64,000 bases of DNA from an uncultured Prevotellaceae bacterium (GTDB taxonomy: Bacteria > Bacteroidota > Bacteroidia > Bacteroidales > Bacteroidaceae), in contig CADCET010000004.1 in NCBI GenBank assembly GCA_902800495.1, positions 20,225-84,224 on the forward strand. Direction: 5' to 3'. Below the pieces are notes generated by a model. The model did no database searches. It saw nothing but the letters and a program-made list of their open reading frames with translations, and was not told the origin of the DNA. A program made the translations under genes and the position numbers. Numbering within the stretch: position 1 is the stretch's first letter; every line of letters starts with the position of its first letter. Shown piece after piece: positions 23,467 to 33,394 of this stretch.

Positions 23467-23474
23467 TAATTTTG
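23467..23474 (+). promoter_or_regulatory. Promoter -7 box (TAATTTTG) of the solute-binding-like gene
   Basis: TAATTTTG ends only 6 bases before the ATG at 23481, so the transcript would be leaderless or nearly so. Confidence 0.65.
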
Positions 23475-23480
23475 CGCCCG

Positions 23481-24395
23481 ATGAAACGATTATTGTATTT
23501 TCTGACGGCTGTACTGGTCGTTGCCAGTTGCGGTCCGTCATACGAAGAGAAGCGTCGCACCATCCACAAGGAGCGGATGCAGCGACTCAGGGAAGACTCG
23601 GCGGCACTGAAGGTGGCGGTGATGCCAACGATGGACTGTCTGCCGCTGTTCGTGGCCAAGGCCGAGCACTTGTTTTCGGGTGCCGACGTGCGTCTGAAGC
23701 TGTTTACGGCCCAGATGGACTGCGACACGGCATTGGTAGGCGGTTCGGTGGAGGGTGCTGTCACCGACTTGGTGAGGGCTGAACGGCTGCAGAAACAAGG
23801 TACGTCGCTGCGCTACGTCACGTCGACGGGTGCCTACTGGCAGCTCTACTCCAACCGCATGGCCCGTATCACGAAGCTGCCGCAGCTCGATGACAAGATG
23901 GTGGGTATGACCCGCTACTCGGCCACAGCCCTGCTGGCCGATGCGGCTGTCGACAGTGCGCGTCTGAAGCCTGAGCGTGTGTTCAAGATTCAGTTGAACG
24001 ACGTGGATGTGCGCCTGAAGATGCTGCTGAATGGTGAGATTGACGCCGTGATGCTGACGGAGCCGCAGGCTTCGCTGGCCCGGCAGGCTCATCACCGCAT
24101 GCTGATGGACAGCCGTAAGGCAGGTGTGCAGTTAGGTGTCGTGGCGTTTCGCGAAAAGTCGCTTGCCGACAAGACGCGCCGTGAGCAGTTGGACGTGTTT
24201 CTGAAAGGTTATAACCAGGCTGTCGACTCTCTGAACCATCACGGTCTGAGCCGTTATCGCAACCTGGTTGTCAAGTATTGTCATGTCAAGGAGAACCAGA
24301 TAGACTCCATCCTTAGAAACATGAAGTATCAGCGTATAAGCGCGCCGAAGGAGGCCGATGTGGAACGTGCCCGGAAGTGGCTTGAAAAGCAGTAG
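23481..24395 (+). CDS. Lipoprotein resembling an ABC solute-binding protein (SsuA/TauA-like)
   Basis: Lipoprotein signal MKRLLYFLTAVLVVASC (Cys17), a charged linker, then a periplasmic-binding-like fold: KVAVMPTMDCLPLFVAKAEHLF (domain start), GAVTDLVRAERLQ and GEIDAVMLTEPQASLA, the pattern of NitT/TauT-type binding proteins. 304 residues. No ABC permease or ATPase gene is adjacent, so it may work with a distant transporter or in sensing. The following TPR gene starts 3 bases later and is probably co-transcribed. Confidence 0.7.
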   Translation: MKRLLYFLTAVLVVASCGPSYEEKRRTIHKERMQRLREDSAALKVAVMPTMDCLPLFVAKAEHLFSGADVRLKLFTAQMDCDTALVGGSVEGAVTDLVRAERLQKQGTSLRYVTSTGAYWQLYSNRMARITKLPQLDDKMVGMTRYSATALLADAAVDSARLKPERVFKIQLNDVDVRLKMLLNGEIDAVMLTEPQASLARQAHHRMLMDSRKAGVQLGVVAFREKSLADKTRREQLDVFLKGYNQAVDSLNHHGLSRYRNLVVKYCHVKENQIDSILRNMKYQRISAPKEADVERARKWLEKQ

Positions 24396-24398
24396 TCT

Positions 24399-26600
24399 AT
24401 GGTTAACAACGAAGCACTGAACACGATTATAGGCAATGTAATTGACCGTCAGATAGGTACGGCCATGGCCCATCTCGAGAATTACCTGTTCACCTTTACG
24501 CAGCCCCAGGCTTCGGCACAGTTAGAGGAACTGAAGGCCGACTACCAGCTGATGAGCGACTACTGGCGGCGAGGCTTTGACGACCCGCAGCGTGCGCAGC
24601 TCTACGAGCAGCTGCTGCGCCGTATGTATGTCATCACCGTCAACGTCTACATACGCTATTTCATCAACAACAGCAGTTACGTGAAGAGCATCTACAGTCG
24701 CTGCCGCGCAGAACGGCAGGACTGGTCGGTAGCTGCCCTGCGCCGCGATATGGAGACATACGTCTCGGACGTGGCCATGCTGGAACTTGAGCCGGAACAT
24801 ACGCGGCAGCCGCGCCGGAAGGCTCTCAACGAGCAGCATCAGCAGCTGATGGCCAGTCTCTTTGACTATATCTGGACCTCGCGACTGTGGACGGACGGCG
24901 TTGCCGACGCCTTCCGCGACATACTGTTGTCGCCGACCGTCGACAGCATGGACCAGCAAACGCTGGTCAGCGCCATCACGCTGTCGCTGTTCAACTTCTT
25001 TGGCATCAATAAGTTCCGCATACTCATCGACGTCTACCGCCAGTCGACTGACGAGCGTGTGCGCCAGCGGGCACTGGTAGGGTGGGTGCTTAGCCTTCAT
25101 ACCGATGCAGCACGGCTCTATCCCGAGGTGCGGCAAATGGTGGGCGAGGTGGCGGCCGACGAAGGTTGTCGCGCTGAACTCGCTGAACTGCAGATGCAGT
25201 TATACTATTGTCTGAGGGCTGAGAGCGACAACCGCATCATCCAGAGCGAAATCATGCCCGAACTGATGAAGTCGGGCAATATCCGTATTACACGCAACGG
25301 TATAGAAGAGGTGGACGACGACCCTATGGAGGACGTGCTACACCCGGAACTCTCGGAACAGCGCATGGAGCGGTTGGAGGCCAGCATGAAGCGGATGACC
25401 GACATGCAGCGCCAGGGGTCGGACGTCTATTTCGGCGGCTTCTCGCAGATGAAGCGCTTCCCCTTCTTTGCCACGGTGGCTAACTGGTTTATGCCTTTCT
25501 ATATGGAGCATCCTGCCATCGACGGCGTGCTGAACGGTATGCGCGGACAGAAATTCCTGCGCTCGATACTTAAGAACGGCCCTTTCTGCGACAGCGACAA
25601 GTACTCGTTTGTGTTAGGCTACCAGACGGCTATAAGCAGGATGCCTGAGAACCTGTTGGAGATGATGGACCGGGGCGAGGCGATGTTAGTGGGAGGCGAG
25701 ATCAATATCGCAGACCTCGACACGCCAGCCTTCATCCGTCGCTCATATCTGCAAAACCTTTACCGTTTCTTCCGCGTCTATCCGCAGCGCAGCGAGTTCC
25801 GGAATCCCTTTGATACCACTCAGATGCCCCGTTACCTGTTCTTCGCCAACGAGCTGTTCCAGCAGACGCAGTTGGAGGAAAGCATGGGCGAGGTGGCCAG
25901 CTTCTTCATCAAGCACAAGGCCTACGACGCAGCGCGACAGGTACTGCAGAACTATCGTGAAGAGAAGCGCGACGCGCAATTCTACCTGCTCAATGGCACT
26001 GTACTGATGCGAACGCATATAGAACGGAATGCGGGGTTGGATGCTGCCACCTGCTTTGCACGACTGTTGGAGACAGAGCCGGAAAACGAGCGGGGATGGG
26101 CAGGATATGCCCGGGCGTTGTTTGCTGACGGTGACTATCAAGGGGCGCTCGACTACTACCGCCGTCTCAGCAGCCGCCATCCTGAGCGTCAGAGCTATCT
26201 GCTGAATGAAGCCGTCTGTCTGACCCGTCTGCAAGACTACGAGGGAGCCTTGAAACTACTCTATAAGCTGAACTATGAAGCGCCTGAGGATCTCGATGTC
26301 ATGCGTGTGCTGGCTTGGGCACTTGTAGGCAGTAGCAAGTACGACCAGGCGGCTCGCTACTACCAGCAACTGATAGCCATAGAGGCTCCCATTGCCGACG
26401 ATATTCTGAACTACGGCTATTGCTTGTGGTTTGCCCGCAGCGTGGAACAGGCAGCCGATATGTTCCACCGTTATGCCGGGCAGGAAGGTGTCAGTTTTGA
26501 TGCACGTCGGGAGTTTGCCACCGAGGCTGACATCATCAGTCAGCATGGTGTCAGCGATGTAGAGGTGCAACTGATGGTTGACCTGCTGACGAACGGGTGA
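24399..26600 (+). CDS. Large TPR-repeat protein of unknown function
   Basis: A 733-residue cytoplasmic-looking protein with no signal peptide. The N-terminal half is helical without a recognised domain. The C-terminal part (about 480-720) has TPR-like repeats (GYARALFADGDYQGALDYYRRL, LNEAVCLTRLQDYEGALKLL, LAWALVGSSKYDQAARYYQQL). It is co-directional with the preceding lipoprotein gene (3-base gap). Its stop codon is directly adjacent to the stop codon of the convergent phospholipase D-like gene, leaving no intergenic base. Confidence 0.7.
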   Translation: MVNNEALNTIIGNVIDRQIGTAMAHLENYLFTFTQPQASAQLEELKADYQLMSDYWRRGFDDPQRAQLYEQLLRRMYVITVNVYIRYFINNSSYVKSIYSRCRAERQDWSVAALRRDMETYVSDVAMLELEPEHTRQPRRKALNEQHQQLMASLFDYIWTSRLWTDGVADAFRDILLSPTVDSMDQQTLVSAITLSLFNFFGINKFRILIDVYRQSTDERVRQRALVGWVLSLHTDAARLYPEVRQMVGEVAADEGCRAELAELQMQLYYCLRAESDNRIIQSEIMPELMKSGNIRITRNGIEEVDDDPMEDVLHPELSEQRMERLEASMKRMTDMQRQGSDVYFGGFSQMKRFPFFATVANWFMPFYMEHPAIDGVLNGMRGQKFLRSILKNGPFCDSDKYSFVLGYQTAISRMPENLLEMMDRGEAMLVGGEINIADLDTPAFIRRSYLQNLYRFFRVYPQRSEFRNPFDTTQMPRYLFFANELFQQTQLEESMGEVASFFIKHKAYDAARQVLQNYREEKRDAQFYLLNGTVLMRTHIERNAGLDAATCFARLLETEPENERGWAGYARALFADGDYQGALDYYRRLSSRHPERQSYLLNEAVCLTRLQDYEGALKLLYKLNYEAPEDLDVMRVLAWALVGSSKYDQAARYYQQLIAIEAPIADDILNYGYCLWFARSVEQAADMFHRYAGQEGVSFDARREFATEADIISQHGVSDVEVQLMVDLLTNG

Positions 26601-27854
26601 TTAGAGCCAGGGACGCAGTAGCGAGGCAAACCATCCGCGGAACTTCTGCCATGTTGTGCGGTATTCGTTCCATACCTCCTTTGTCAGATAGACACTCTCC
26701 TGCTTGTCGCGGTTGAACATTGCGTCGAGCTCTTGGGTGACTGCCGTATCAAGAATGACGGCGTTCTCCTCGTAGTCGAAGCGCAAACTGCGGGCATCGA
26801 GATTGGTGGAGCCTACGGTACAGTAGCGACCGTCGACCATCATGATCTTCGAGTGATGGAAGCCAGGCAGATAGAGCCAGACGTGGGCGCCCTCCTTCTT
26901 CATCTTATAGGCATTGCGCAACACGCAATCAGGAGTCAGGGGAATATCGCTCTTGGCCGATACCATAATCTCGAGGCGGACACCACGATGGATGGCACGC
27001 TTCAGAGCCTTTTTGACGGAGGGAATCAGGGTGAAGTAGGGGTTGATGAGCTTGATGGAGTCCTGGGCGGCGTCGATGGCTTCGATGTACATTCGGCGCA
27101 CGGCATCGTTCTTACCGACGACATAACCGTCGGCATCGTAGACGGCACCCGGCTCGCGGTTGGCGATGGCGATGGTCTTCGAGCCTGCGGGCTGCGCACG
27201 GAAATACTTGGGATTGGTCATGAGGTTCTCGCCAGTCGTCGCAAGCCAGATGCGGCAGAAAATCTGCTGAAGCTCGCCCACGGCAGGCCCCTCGATGCGG
27301 CAGTGCATATCGCGCCAGGAACCTACCTGTTCCGTACCTTTAATATAATAGTCGGCCACGTTCATGCCGCCGGTATAGGCCGTGCGACCGTCGATAACCA
27401 CAATCTTGCGGTGGTCGCGGGGCCAGATGCGGTTGACCCAGGGGAAGCGGATGGGGTCGAACTCATAGATGTCGATACCGTCTTTACGCAGGGCTTCGAG
27501 ATGGTGGCGCTTCAGCGGCTGGTTGTTGGAGTCGTTGCCGAAACCGTCGAAGAGGGCGCGTACCTCAACACCCTCGCGCCGTTTCTCGCGCAAGATGTCG
27601 AAGAGCAGGAAGGCGATGGAGTCGTTGCGGAAGTTGAAGTACTCCAGATGGATGCTGCTGCGGGCCTGACGAATAGTCTGAAACATATCGTCGAACTTCT
27701 GCTGGCCGCTCATGAGCAGATGAACATCATTGCCTTCAGTGAAGCGCAGACCGTAGTCCGACAGTTGACGCCGGAGAACCTTATCGCTGGTCTGCGCCCC
27801 TGCGGGGTGGAAACATAGTGTCAGTACGAATAATAATACGGTGATGCGACTCAT
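26601..27854 (-). CDS. Exported phospholipase D-like / cardiolipin synthase-type protein
   Basis: Signal peptide MSRITVLLFVLTLCFHPAGAQ and two HKD motifs, HRKIVVID near residue 150 and HSKIMMVD near residue 335, each followed by a G-N/T-N stretch. This is the two-domain layout of PLD-family phospholipid synthases and phosphodiesterases (417 residues). Bacterial cardiolipin synthases usually have N-terminal membrane helices; a cleavable signal here suggests a periplasmic or surface enzyme. It follows the propeller regulator by 2 bases, at the end of the kdsA operon. Confidence 0.85.
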   Translation of the reverse strand: MSRITVLLFVLTLCFHPAGAQTSDKVLRRQLSDYGLRFTEGNDVHLLMSGQQKFDDMFQTIRQARSSIHLEYFNFRNDSIAFLLFDILREKRREGVEVRALFDGFGNDSNNQPLKRHHLEALRKDGIDIYEFDPIRFPWVNRIWPRDHRKIVVIDGRTAYTGGMNVADYYIKGTEQVGSWRDMHCRIEGPAVGELQQIFCRIWLATTGENLMTNPKYFRAQPAGSKTIAIANREPGAVYDADGYVVGKNDAVRRMYIEAIDAAQDSIKLINPYFTLIPSVKKALKRAIHRGVRLEIMVSAKSDIPLTPDCVLRNAYKMKKEGAHVWLYLPGFHHSKIMMVDGRYCTVGSTNLDARSLRFDYEENAVILDTAVTQELDAMFNRDKQESVYLTKEVWNEYRTTWQKFRGWFASLLRPWL

Positions 27855-27856
27855 TG

Positions 27857-30800
27857 CTATCTTCTGTGTTTCAGCCTGTATTCAAGTGGCGACAGCCCGA
27901 ACTTCTCCTTGAAGATCTTGATGAAGTTCTCAGCGGTCATGAAGCCCACGTTGACAGCCAACTCACTCATATTGATATTCGTACGTTTCAGCAGGATACA
28001 GGCGTGCTTGAGGCGTATGTCGCGAATCAGTTCTGCGGGTGTCTTGCTGGTCAAGTCGCGCACTTTGTGGAAGAAAGGTACGCGGCCCATTCCCATAACG
28101 CCAGCCAGCTCCTCGAGGCTGATCTGTCCGCGACTCATGTTCTGTATGACATACTGCTCGATGTTCTTCAGCAACTGGCGGTCCATAGCGTCGGTCATAG
28201 AATAGTCATCGTCTAACGCTTCGCTCAGTTCGTCGTTGATGACGGTCTGTAGCTCGCTGGGCTGCTGGTCGGCGGCATTCTTCTGTCGGATGGTGGTCTC
28301 GACAATGATCATCTCGTCGTCGGTATTGGAGACCTCTTGCAGGGCCTTGTCTGTAGGTATGGAACTGTCGATACTTTCCGTTGCGGTGGTCATACTGGCA
28401 TTGCGACCTTCCAGATAGCGTGTCTCGGCACCTTCAATGAGATCGTTGTCGACGGCGTAGGCACCAAGTCCTAACAGCTTGTTGAAGCGCATGATGGCAT
28501 CCTGCATATTGAAGGGCTTGGCCAGATAGTCGTCGGCTGAGAGCGTGATGTTCTGGTTCTTCATGTCCTGGGGCGTCAACGTGCCATCGGTAACGATGAC
28601 GAACTTGGTGCGCTCAGTGGCTATATTGGTCTTCAACTGGTTGCAGAGTTCACTACCCGTTATGCCCGGCATGTCCTGTTTACAGATTACCAAATCGGCA
28701 GAGATAGACTCCAGGTCCTTCGCGGCCTTGAGGGCGCTGCTGTAAACGTGGAAGTCGTAGACGTTGTAAAGGCTGGCGTTGATGTACTTGAGGAACTCTT
28801 CGCTGTCGTCGATGAAGAAGACCACGAACTTGTTCGTAGGCGAATCGGCACGGCGACGCGTCTGCACAAACTCTGACGACAGCTCGTCGTTGTTGACGAC
28901 GGGCAGCACCAGCTCGCCCTTGGCGTTGAGCTCGTAACGTCCCTGGACGGTCTGCTTGGCTCGCTCTTCCGGATGCTCTAACGACGACTGCATGTCAGAG
29001 ACACGGGTGATGACCTGCAGCATCTGCGAGTGCAGGGCGTTGAGCTGTTCGCGCTCTTCGAGTGAGCTCTCTTTCTCAGCCAGGTTACTGATGATAGAGG
29101 TCATGCGGGCCATCGGCTGGCGCAGGTCGTCGCTGGTGGCCTTGATCTCCTCACGCTGCTGTTTCAGTTCTTCGATGATAGCTTCCTTGCGGCGCTTGAT
29201 TTCCTTGACCTGACCAATGCCTATCTTCCAGATGTAGAGTACGACGATGATGGCGGTAGCATAGAGAATGAGCATCCACCAACTGAGATACCAGGGCTTT
29301 TTGATGACAATTTCCAGGACGCGCTCCTGATTGCTGACGGCACCCTCGGCACTGACGGCCTTGACGTGCAGCGTGTACTCGCCACTCTCGAGGTCGCGGA
29401 TGGTGATGCCGTGCTTGATGGCGTCGCCGTTGTGCCAGTCCTCGTCGCGACCTTCTAACCAATACATGAACTGCAGGCGTTCGCTCTGGTTGTAGTTGCC
29501 GGCAGAGAACTTGATGGTAAAGGTGTTCTGGCGATTGCCCAATTCGATGTGGTTGCTTTCGTTGAGAGCCTGTGTCAGCAAAACGTTACCATCGTAGGAA
29601 TGTCCTACTTGTATCTCTTCCTCGCCGATAAACAGCTGGGTCAGCATGACGCGGGGCAGCGACTCGGTGTCGTCGTTGATGTCGTGACGGGTCCAGTTGA
29701 TGCCGTAAAGAGCGCCGAAGACGACGTCGCCGTTTTGTTTGGTCATGACGGCACCCATATTGAACTCATTGCCGAGAAGACCGTCGGACATATCGTAGTT
29801 GTAAAGGTTGGTGCTGATGGAGCCGTCTTCTATGTTACGCTGGATGACGACGCGGCTGATGCCGTTGCTGGTGGTCAGCCAGATGTTGTGTTTCTGGTCT
29901 TCGGTGATGCCGCAGATGTTGTTGTTACACAGTCCCTGCTTCTCGGTAATATAGTTCAGACTGTCGCTGACGGGGTTCAGAATGTTGACGCCCTCGCGAG
30001 TGCCCACCCAGATCAATCCACGGGAGTCTTCAAAGACTTGGGTGATGTAGTTGTTGGTGAACGACTTGAGGTTGGTGGCGTTACCTGTCAGATGCGTGAT
30101 CTGCGTCGACGACAGATTGAGGACGGAGAGTCCTTCGCTGGTGCCAACAAGCAGCTTGTTGTCTCTGGCATAGTAAAGGGCGGTAATGCTGTTGGTGGTG
30201 AACTTGCCATTCTCCTTGGTGTAGCTCGAGAAGGTGTTCATCTTGGGGTTGAACACCTGAAGACCACCGTTGGTGGCTATCCACAGGTTGCCCACCTGGT
30301 CAGTACAAAGCGAGTTGATGTGGTCGTCAATGAGTGTGCCCGTACTGTCCTTAGCTGCCGAGTAGATGGTGGCACCGCCATTCTTGATACGCGTCAGTCC
30401 GTTTTGTTTGGAACCCACCCACAGACTGCCGTCGCGGGTATAGGCCATAGCGGTCACTTTCTTACTGGCCAAAGGTCCGTCGTAATCAATGACGCCTTCG
30501 TTGCTCGTACCATAGAAGATGTTTCCGTTCTCGTCTTGGGCAAAAGCGGTAATGTCGCCCATTGGCGTGGAGTAGAAACGGTAGATGTTCTTGCCGTAAT
30601 AGGCGACGCCAGACTTCTCCGTACCTACCCACAGCAGGTCGGTGTCGTCGATATAGATGCTCTGAACCCTCAGCGTGTTGGTGTTCACCTGCCCAGTATT
30701 CATGTTCTTAGTTTCGGCAACCTCCATCTCACGTGTGTTCACGTTCATCTTGATGAGTCCGGCGCGGTCTGTTCCTATCCAGATATTACCGCTGCGGTCG

Positions 30801-31636
30801 CCGCCCATTCCGTTCACGGAGTTGTCAACGCCGATGCCCGTCAGGCCGAGCTTGTCGCCGATGGTGGTGTCCCAGGTGTTGGTGCTTTTCTGATAGACGA
30901 AGAGGGTGCCCTGCCCGTAGAGCCAGATGTTGTCCATCTGGTCGGCAAAGGCTTTCAGCGAACTGCTCTTGCGCAGCTTCTGTACGGCGATGCTGTTGGT
31001 GACCCACACGGTGTGCTGCTGGTGCATGACGTCGCAGCAAGCAATACGCCCGTCGTCGTAGACAATCAGCGCACCGTCGCGACATTCGCTGATGGAGCAG
31101 ATGTTGCCCTGTGGTATGCCGTGAGCATCGTTGGTGTAGCCAAACTCATAAAGCAGCTGTTGCTGCATGTTGTAGCAGACGACGCCCTTGTTGGGGATGG
31201 AACCCCAGATGTTCTTGTGCTTGTCGATATAGACGATGTCGGGAATATTTTCTATACCCATGCGGGTGAACGTCTGCTTCATCTCACGTTCGAATGATTC
31301 CGACTGTGGATGATAGATGCAGTAGCCGGCAGGGGTCTTGACCCACAATGTGCCGTCGAGCGCCTCCTGTATGGAGTAGATATAGCTATCGGGCAGCGAG
31401 GCTCCATCCTGTGAGTCACACTGGAAATTCTTGAAGATGTATCCGTCATAACGGTAGAGTCCGGCTGGCGTTCCAAACCAGATATAGCCTCGACCGTCTT
31501 TCAGAATACAGTTAATCTGACTGCTTGTCAGTCCGTCGCGGGCATTGAGTGTCTTGAACAAGTACACGGCGGCGGCCATCATGGGCAGTGCCAACAAGAG
31601 TAAGGTCAATATTCTAAACTTTCTCATCGTTCTCAT
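27857..31636 (-). CDS. Propeller-AraC membrane regulator with degenerate histidine kinase and receiver
   Basis: A 1259-residue protein laid out like a hybrid two-component system: signal/anchor, two-component propeller repeats (about 30-670), Y_Y_Y domain (700-780), membrane helix (790-812), DHp-like coiled coil, receiver-like domain (about 920-1040) and C-terminal AraC HTH (1150-1259). The phosphoacceptor His is missing: the ISHEL-type box reads TSDDLRQP, with Asp836 in its place. No HATPase domain lies between this and the receiver. The receiver phospho-Asp position is Lys986 (LVICKQDMPG). So signalling is probably conformational rather than by phosphate. It follows kdsD by 4 bases. Confidence 0.85.
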   Translation of the reverse strand: MRTMRKFRILTLLLLALPMMAAAVYLFKTLNARDGLTSSQINCILKDGRGYIWFGTPAGLYRYDGYIFKNFQCDSQDGASLPDSYIYSIQEALDGTLWVKTPAGYCIYHPQSESFEREMKQTFTRMGIENIPDIVYIDKHKNIWGSIPNKGVVCYNMQQQLLYEFGYTNDAHGIPQGNICSISECRDGALIVYDDGRIACCDVMHQQHTVWVTNSIAVQKLRKSSSLKAFADQMDNIWLYGQGTLFVYQKSTNTWDTTIGDKLGLTGIGVDNSVNGMGGDRSGNIWIGTDRAGLIKMNVNTREMEVAETKNMNTGQVNTNTLRVQSIYIDDTDLLWVGTEKSGVAYYGKNIYRFYSTPMGDITAFAQDENGNIFYGTSNEGVIDYDGPLASKKVTAMAYTRDGSLWVGSKQNGLTRIKNGGATIYSAAKDSTGTLIDDHINSLCTDQVGNLWIATNGGLQVFNPKMNTFSSYTKENGKFTTNSITALYYARDNKLLVGTSEGLSVLNLSSTQITHLTGNATNLKSFTNNYITQVFEDSRGLIWVGTREGVNILNPVSDSLNYITEKQGLCNNNICGITEDQKHNIWLTTSNGISRVVIQRNIEDGSISTNLYNYDMSDGLLGNEFNMGAVMTKQNGDVVFGALYGINWTRHDINDDTESLPRVMLTQLFIGEEEIQVGHSYDGNVLLTQALNESNHIELGNRQNTFTIKFSAGNYNQSERLQFMYWLEGRDEDWHNGDAIKHGITIRDLESGEYTLHVKAVSAEGAVSNQERVLEIVIKKPWYLSWWMLILYATAIIVVLYIWKIGIGQVKEIKRRKEAIIEELKQQREEIKATSDDLRQPMARMTSIISNLAEKESSLEEREQLNALHSQMLQVITRVSDMQSSLEHPEERAKQTVQGRYELNAKGELVLPVVNNDELSSEFVQTRRRADSPTNKFVVFFIDDSEEFLKYINASLYNVYDFHVYSSALKAAKDLESISADLVICKQDMPGITGSELCNQLKTNIATERTKFVIVTDGTLTPQDMKNQNITLSADDYLAKPFNMQDAIMRFNKLLGLGAYAVDNDLIEGAETRYLEGRNASMTTATESIDSSIPTDKALQEVSNTDDEMIIVETTIRQKNAADQQPSELQTVINDELSEALDDDYSMTDAMDRQLLKNIEQYVIQNMSRGQISLEELAGVMGMGRVPFFHKVRDLTSKTPAELIRDIRLKHACILLKRTNINMSELAVNVGFMTAENFIKIFKEKFGLSPLEYRLKHRR

Positions 31637-31640
31637 ATCG

Positions 31641-32588
31641 TTAAATCATGCATGAATAGTGGTCGACGACACCTAATAAACGGTGGTCTTTGTCAACAAC
31701 TAACACACTGTGTATCTTGTATTTGTTCATGATGCGCTGTATCTCCGAGATCTTCGTCTGCGGACTGACGGTCTTTGGCGTCGTAGTCATGATGTCGGCC
31801 ACAGTACGGTCGAAGAAACGGGCTTGCCACTTCTCCATAGCCCGACGGATGTCGCCATCGGTAATCAGACCAGCCACCCGTCCGTCGGTCTCGGCAACGC
31901 CTAATCCTAACTTCCCCTTGCTGACGTGGATAATGGCCTCGCCTAAGTGCATATCGGGCGTGATGACGGGCAGGTCGGTGGTGCGCATCACGTCCTGAGC
32001 AGTAGTCAGCAGCCGCTTGCCCAATTCGCCGCCGGGATGGAACTGTGCAAAGTCTTGCGGCTGGAAGTTACGCTTCTTGATAAGGGCTACGGCCAAAGCG
32101 TCGCCCATCACCATCTGTGCCGTAGCACTACTGGTAGGAGCCAGGTTCATGGGGTCGGCTTCGTGGTGTACGCTGACGTTCAGATGATAGTTGGCATACT
32201 TTGCCAGCAGCGAGTCGGGGTTGCCGCTCATAGCGATGATGGGTATCTGCATCTGCAGCACCATCGGTATGAAGCGCAGCAACTCGTCCGTCTGTCCGGA
32301 GTTCGAGATAGCCAGCACGACGTCGTCGCTCGTCATCACACCTAAGTCGCCGTGAAAGACGTCCAACGGGTTGATGAAGAACGAAGGGGTGCCCGTCGAC
32401 GACAGCGTGGCGGCAATCTTTGCACCCACATGTCCGCTCTTGCCGACGCCGGTGACGATAATCTTTCCGTGACAGCGGAACATCAGTTCCACAGCGCGGT
32501 CAAACTCCTCGTCCATCTTCGGAATCAGTTCCAGCAGCGCGTTGGCTTCATCTTGGATACATCTTATGCCGTATTCTCTTGCTGTCAT
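31641..32588 (-). CDS. kdsD: Arabinose-5-phosphate isomerase KdsD
   Basis: A 315-residue enzyme with an N-terminal SIS sugar-isomerase domain (VTGVGKSGHVGAKIAATLSS near 48-67; ISNSGQTDELL near 113) and two C-terminal CBS domains (about 205-315). It makes D-arabinose 5-phosphate from ribulose 5-phosphate, the first step to KDO of lipopolysaccharide. It overlaps kdsA by 4 bases, and both act in the same pathway, so they are translationally coupled. Confidence 0.95.
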   Translation of the reverse strand: MTAREYGIRCIQDEANALLELIPKMDEEFDRAVELMFRCHGKIIVTGVGKSGHVGAKIAATLSSTGTPSFFINPLDVFHGDLGVMTSDDVVLAISNSGQTDELLRFIPMVLQMQIPIIAMSGNPDSLLAKYANYHLNVSVHHEADPMNLAPTSSATAQMVMGDALAVALIKKRNFQPQDFAQFHPGGELGKRLLTTAQDVMRTTDLPVITPDMHLGEAIIHVSKGKLGLGVAETDGRVAGLITDGDIRRAMEKWQARFFDRTVADIMTTTPKTVSPQTKISEIQRIMNKYKIHSVLVVDKDHRLLGVVDHYSCMI

Positions 32589-33349
32589 CTTATCAGTTCC
32601 TTGATTAGTCCTTCCAGTTTATCTAACTCTAACATGTTGGCGGCGTCGCTCAGTCCGCGATCGGGATCAGGATGCACCTCGAAGAACCACCCCGTGGCGC
32701 CGAAAGCCTTAGCGGCTAAGGCCATCTGAGGCACAAAGCGGCGGTCGCCGCCCGTCTTGCCGTCGCTGCCGCCAGGACGCTGCACGCTGTGGGTACAGTC
32801 CATAACGACTGTCGGCACCAGCTCCAGCATGTCGGGGATGTTGCGGAAGTCTACCACCAGATTGTTGTAGCCAATCATGTTGCCGCGCTCCGTCAGCCAC
32901 ACGTCAGTAGCACCAGCCTCGCGGGCCTTCTCTACAGGGTATTTCATGTCGCGACCGCTCAGGAACTGCGCCTTCTTGATGTTGACGGTGCGTCCCGTCT
33001 TGGCGGCGGCTACTAAAAGGTCGGTCTGTCGGCAGAGGAATGCAGGTATCTGCAAGATGTCGCAGACCTGTCCTACGGGTTCTGCCTGCCACGATTCGTG
33101 AATATCGGTCAGCAGCCTGAGTCCGTATTTCGCCTTGACGTCGGCCAGCATCTGCAGGCCGCGCTCCATTCCCGGGCCTCTGAAAGAGTGGATGGATGTG
33201 CGGTTGGCCTTGTCAAATGAGGCTTTGAATATGATGTCTGTTCCGAGTGCGCTGTTGATACGCACCAGCTCCTGAGCTACTGTGTCGAGCAGTTCAGCCG
33301 ATTCAATAACGCAGGGGCCTGCAATGATGGTTCTGTTGTTCATGTTCAT
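32585..33349 (-). CDS. kdsA: 3-deoxy-8-phosphooctulonate synthase KdsA
   Basis: A 254-residue KDO-8-phosphate synthase that condenses phosphoenolpyruvate with arabinose 5-phosphate. Motifs include IAGPCVIES near residue 9, FKASFDKANRTS near 43 and MDCTHSVQRPGG near 185. The ATG at 33349 (or 33343) is chosen; an in-frame TTG at 33361 overlaps the promoter TATATTTG. The leader would be 9 bases or less. First gene of a kdsA-kdsD-regulator-PLD operon. Confidence 0.95.
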   Translation of the reverse strand: MNMNNRTIIAGPCVIESAELLDTVAQELVRINSALGTDIIFKASFDKANRTSIHSFRGPGMERGLQMLADVKAKYGLRLLTDIHESWQAEPVGQVCDILQIPAFLCRQTDLLVAAAKTGRTVNIKKAQFLSGRDMKYPVEKAREAGATDVWLTERGNMIGYNNLVVDFRNIPDMLELVPTVVMDCTHSVQRPGGSDGKTGGDRRFVPQMALAAKAFGATGWFFEVHPDPDRGLSDAANMLELDKLEGLIKELIR

Positions 33350-33358
33350 ATCAAAGTG

Positions 33359-33366
33359 CAAATATA
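33359..33366 (-). promoter_or_regulatory. kdsA operon promoter -7 box (TATATTTG)
   Basis: Minus-strand TATATTTG ends 9 bases before the kdsA ATG, again implying a leaderless or nearly leaderless mRNA. Confidence 0.65.
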
Positions 33367-33394
33367 CGGATTTTTTGTCAAAGACGGCGAAGAA

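Noticed and set aside
29549-31297. Long open frame (582 codons) antisense to the propeller-AraC regulator
   Set aside because: It is the reverse reading of a well-supported gene, has no recognisable motif and no promoter. Similar antisense frames opposite the DHOR, PLD and FGGY kinase genes were dismissed for the same reason.
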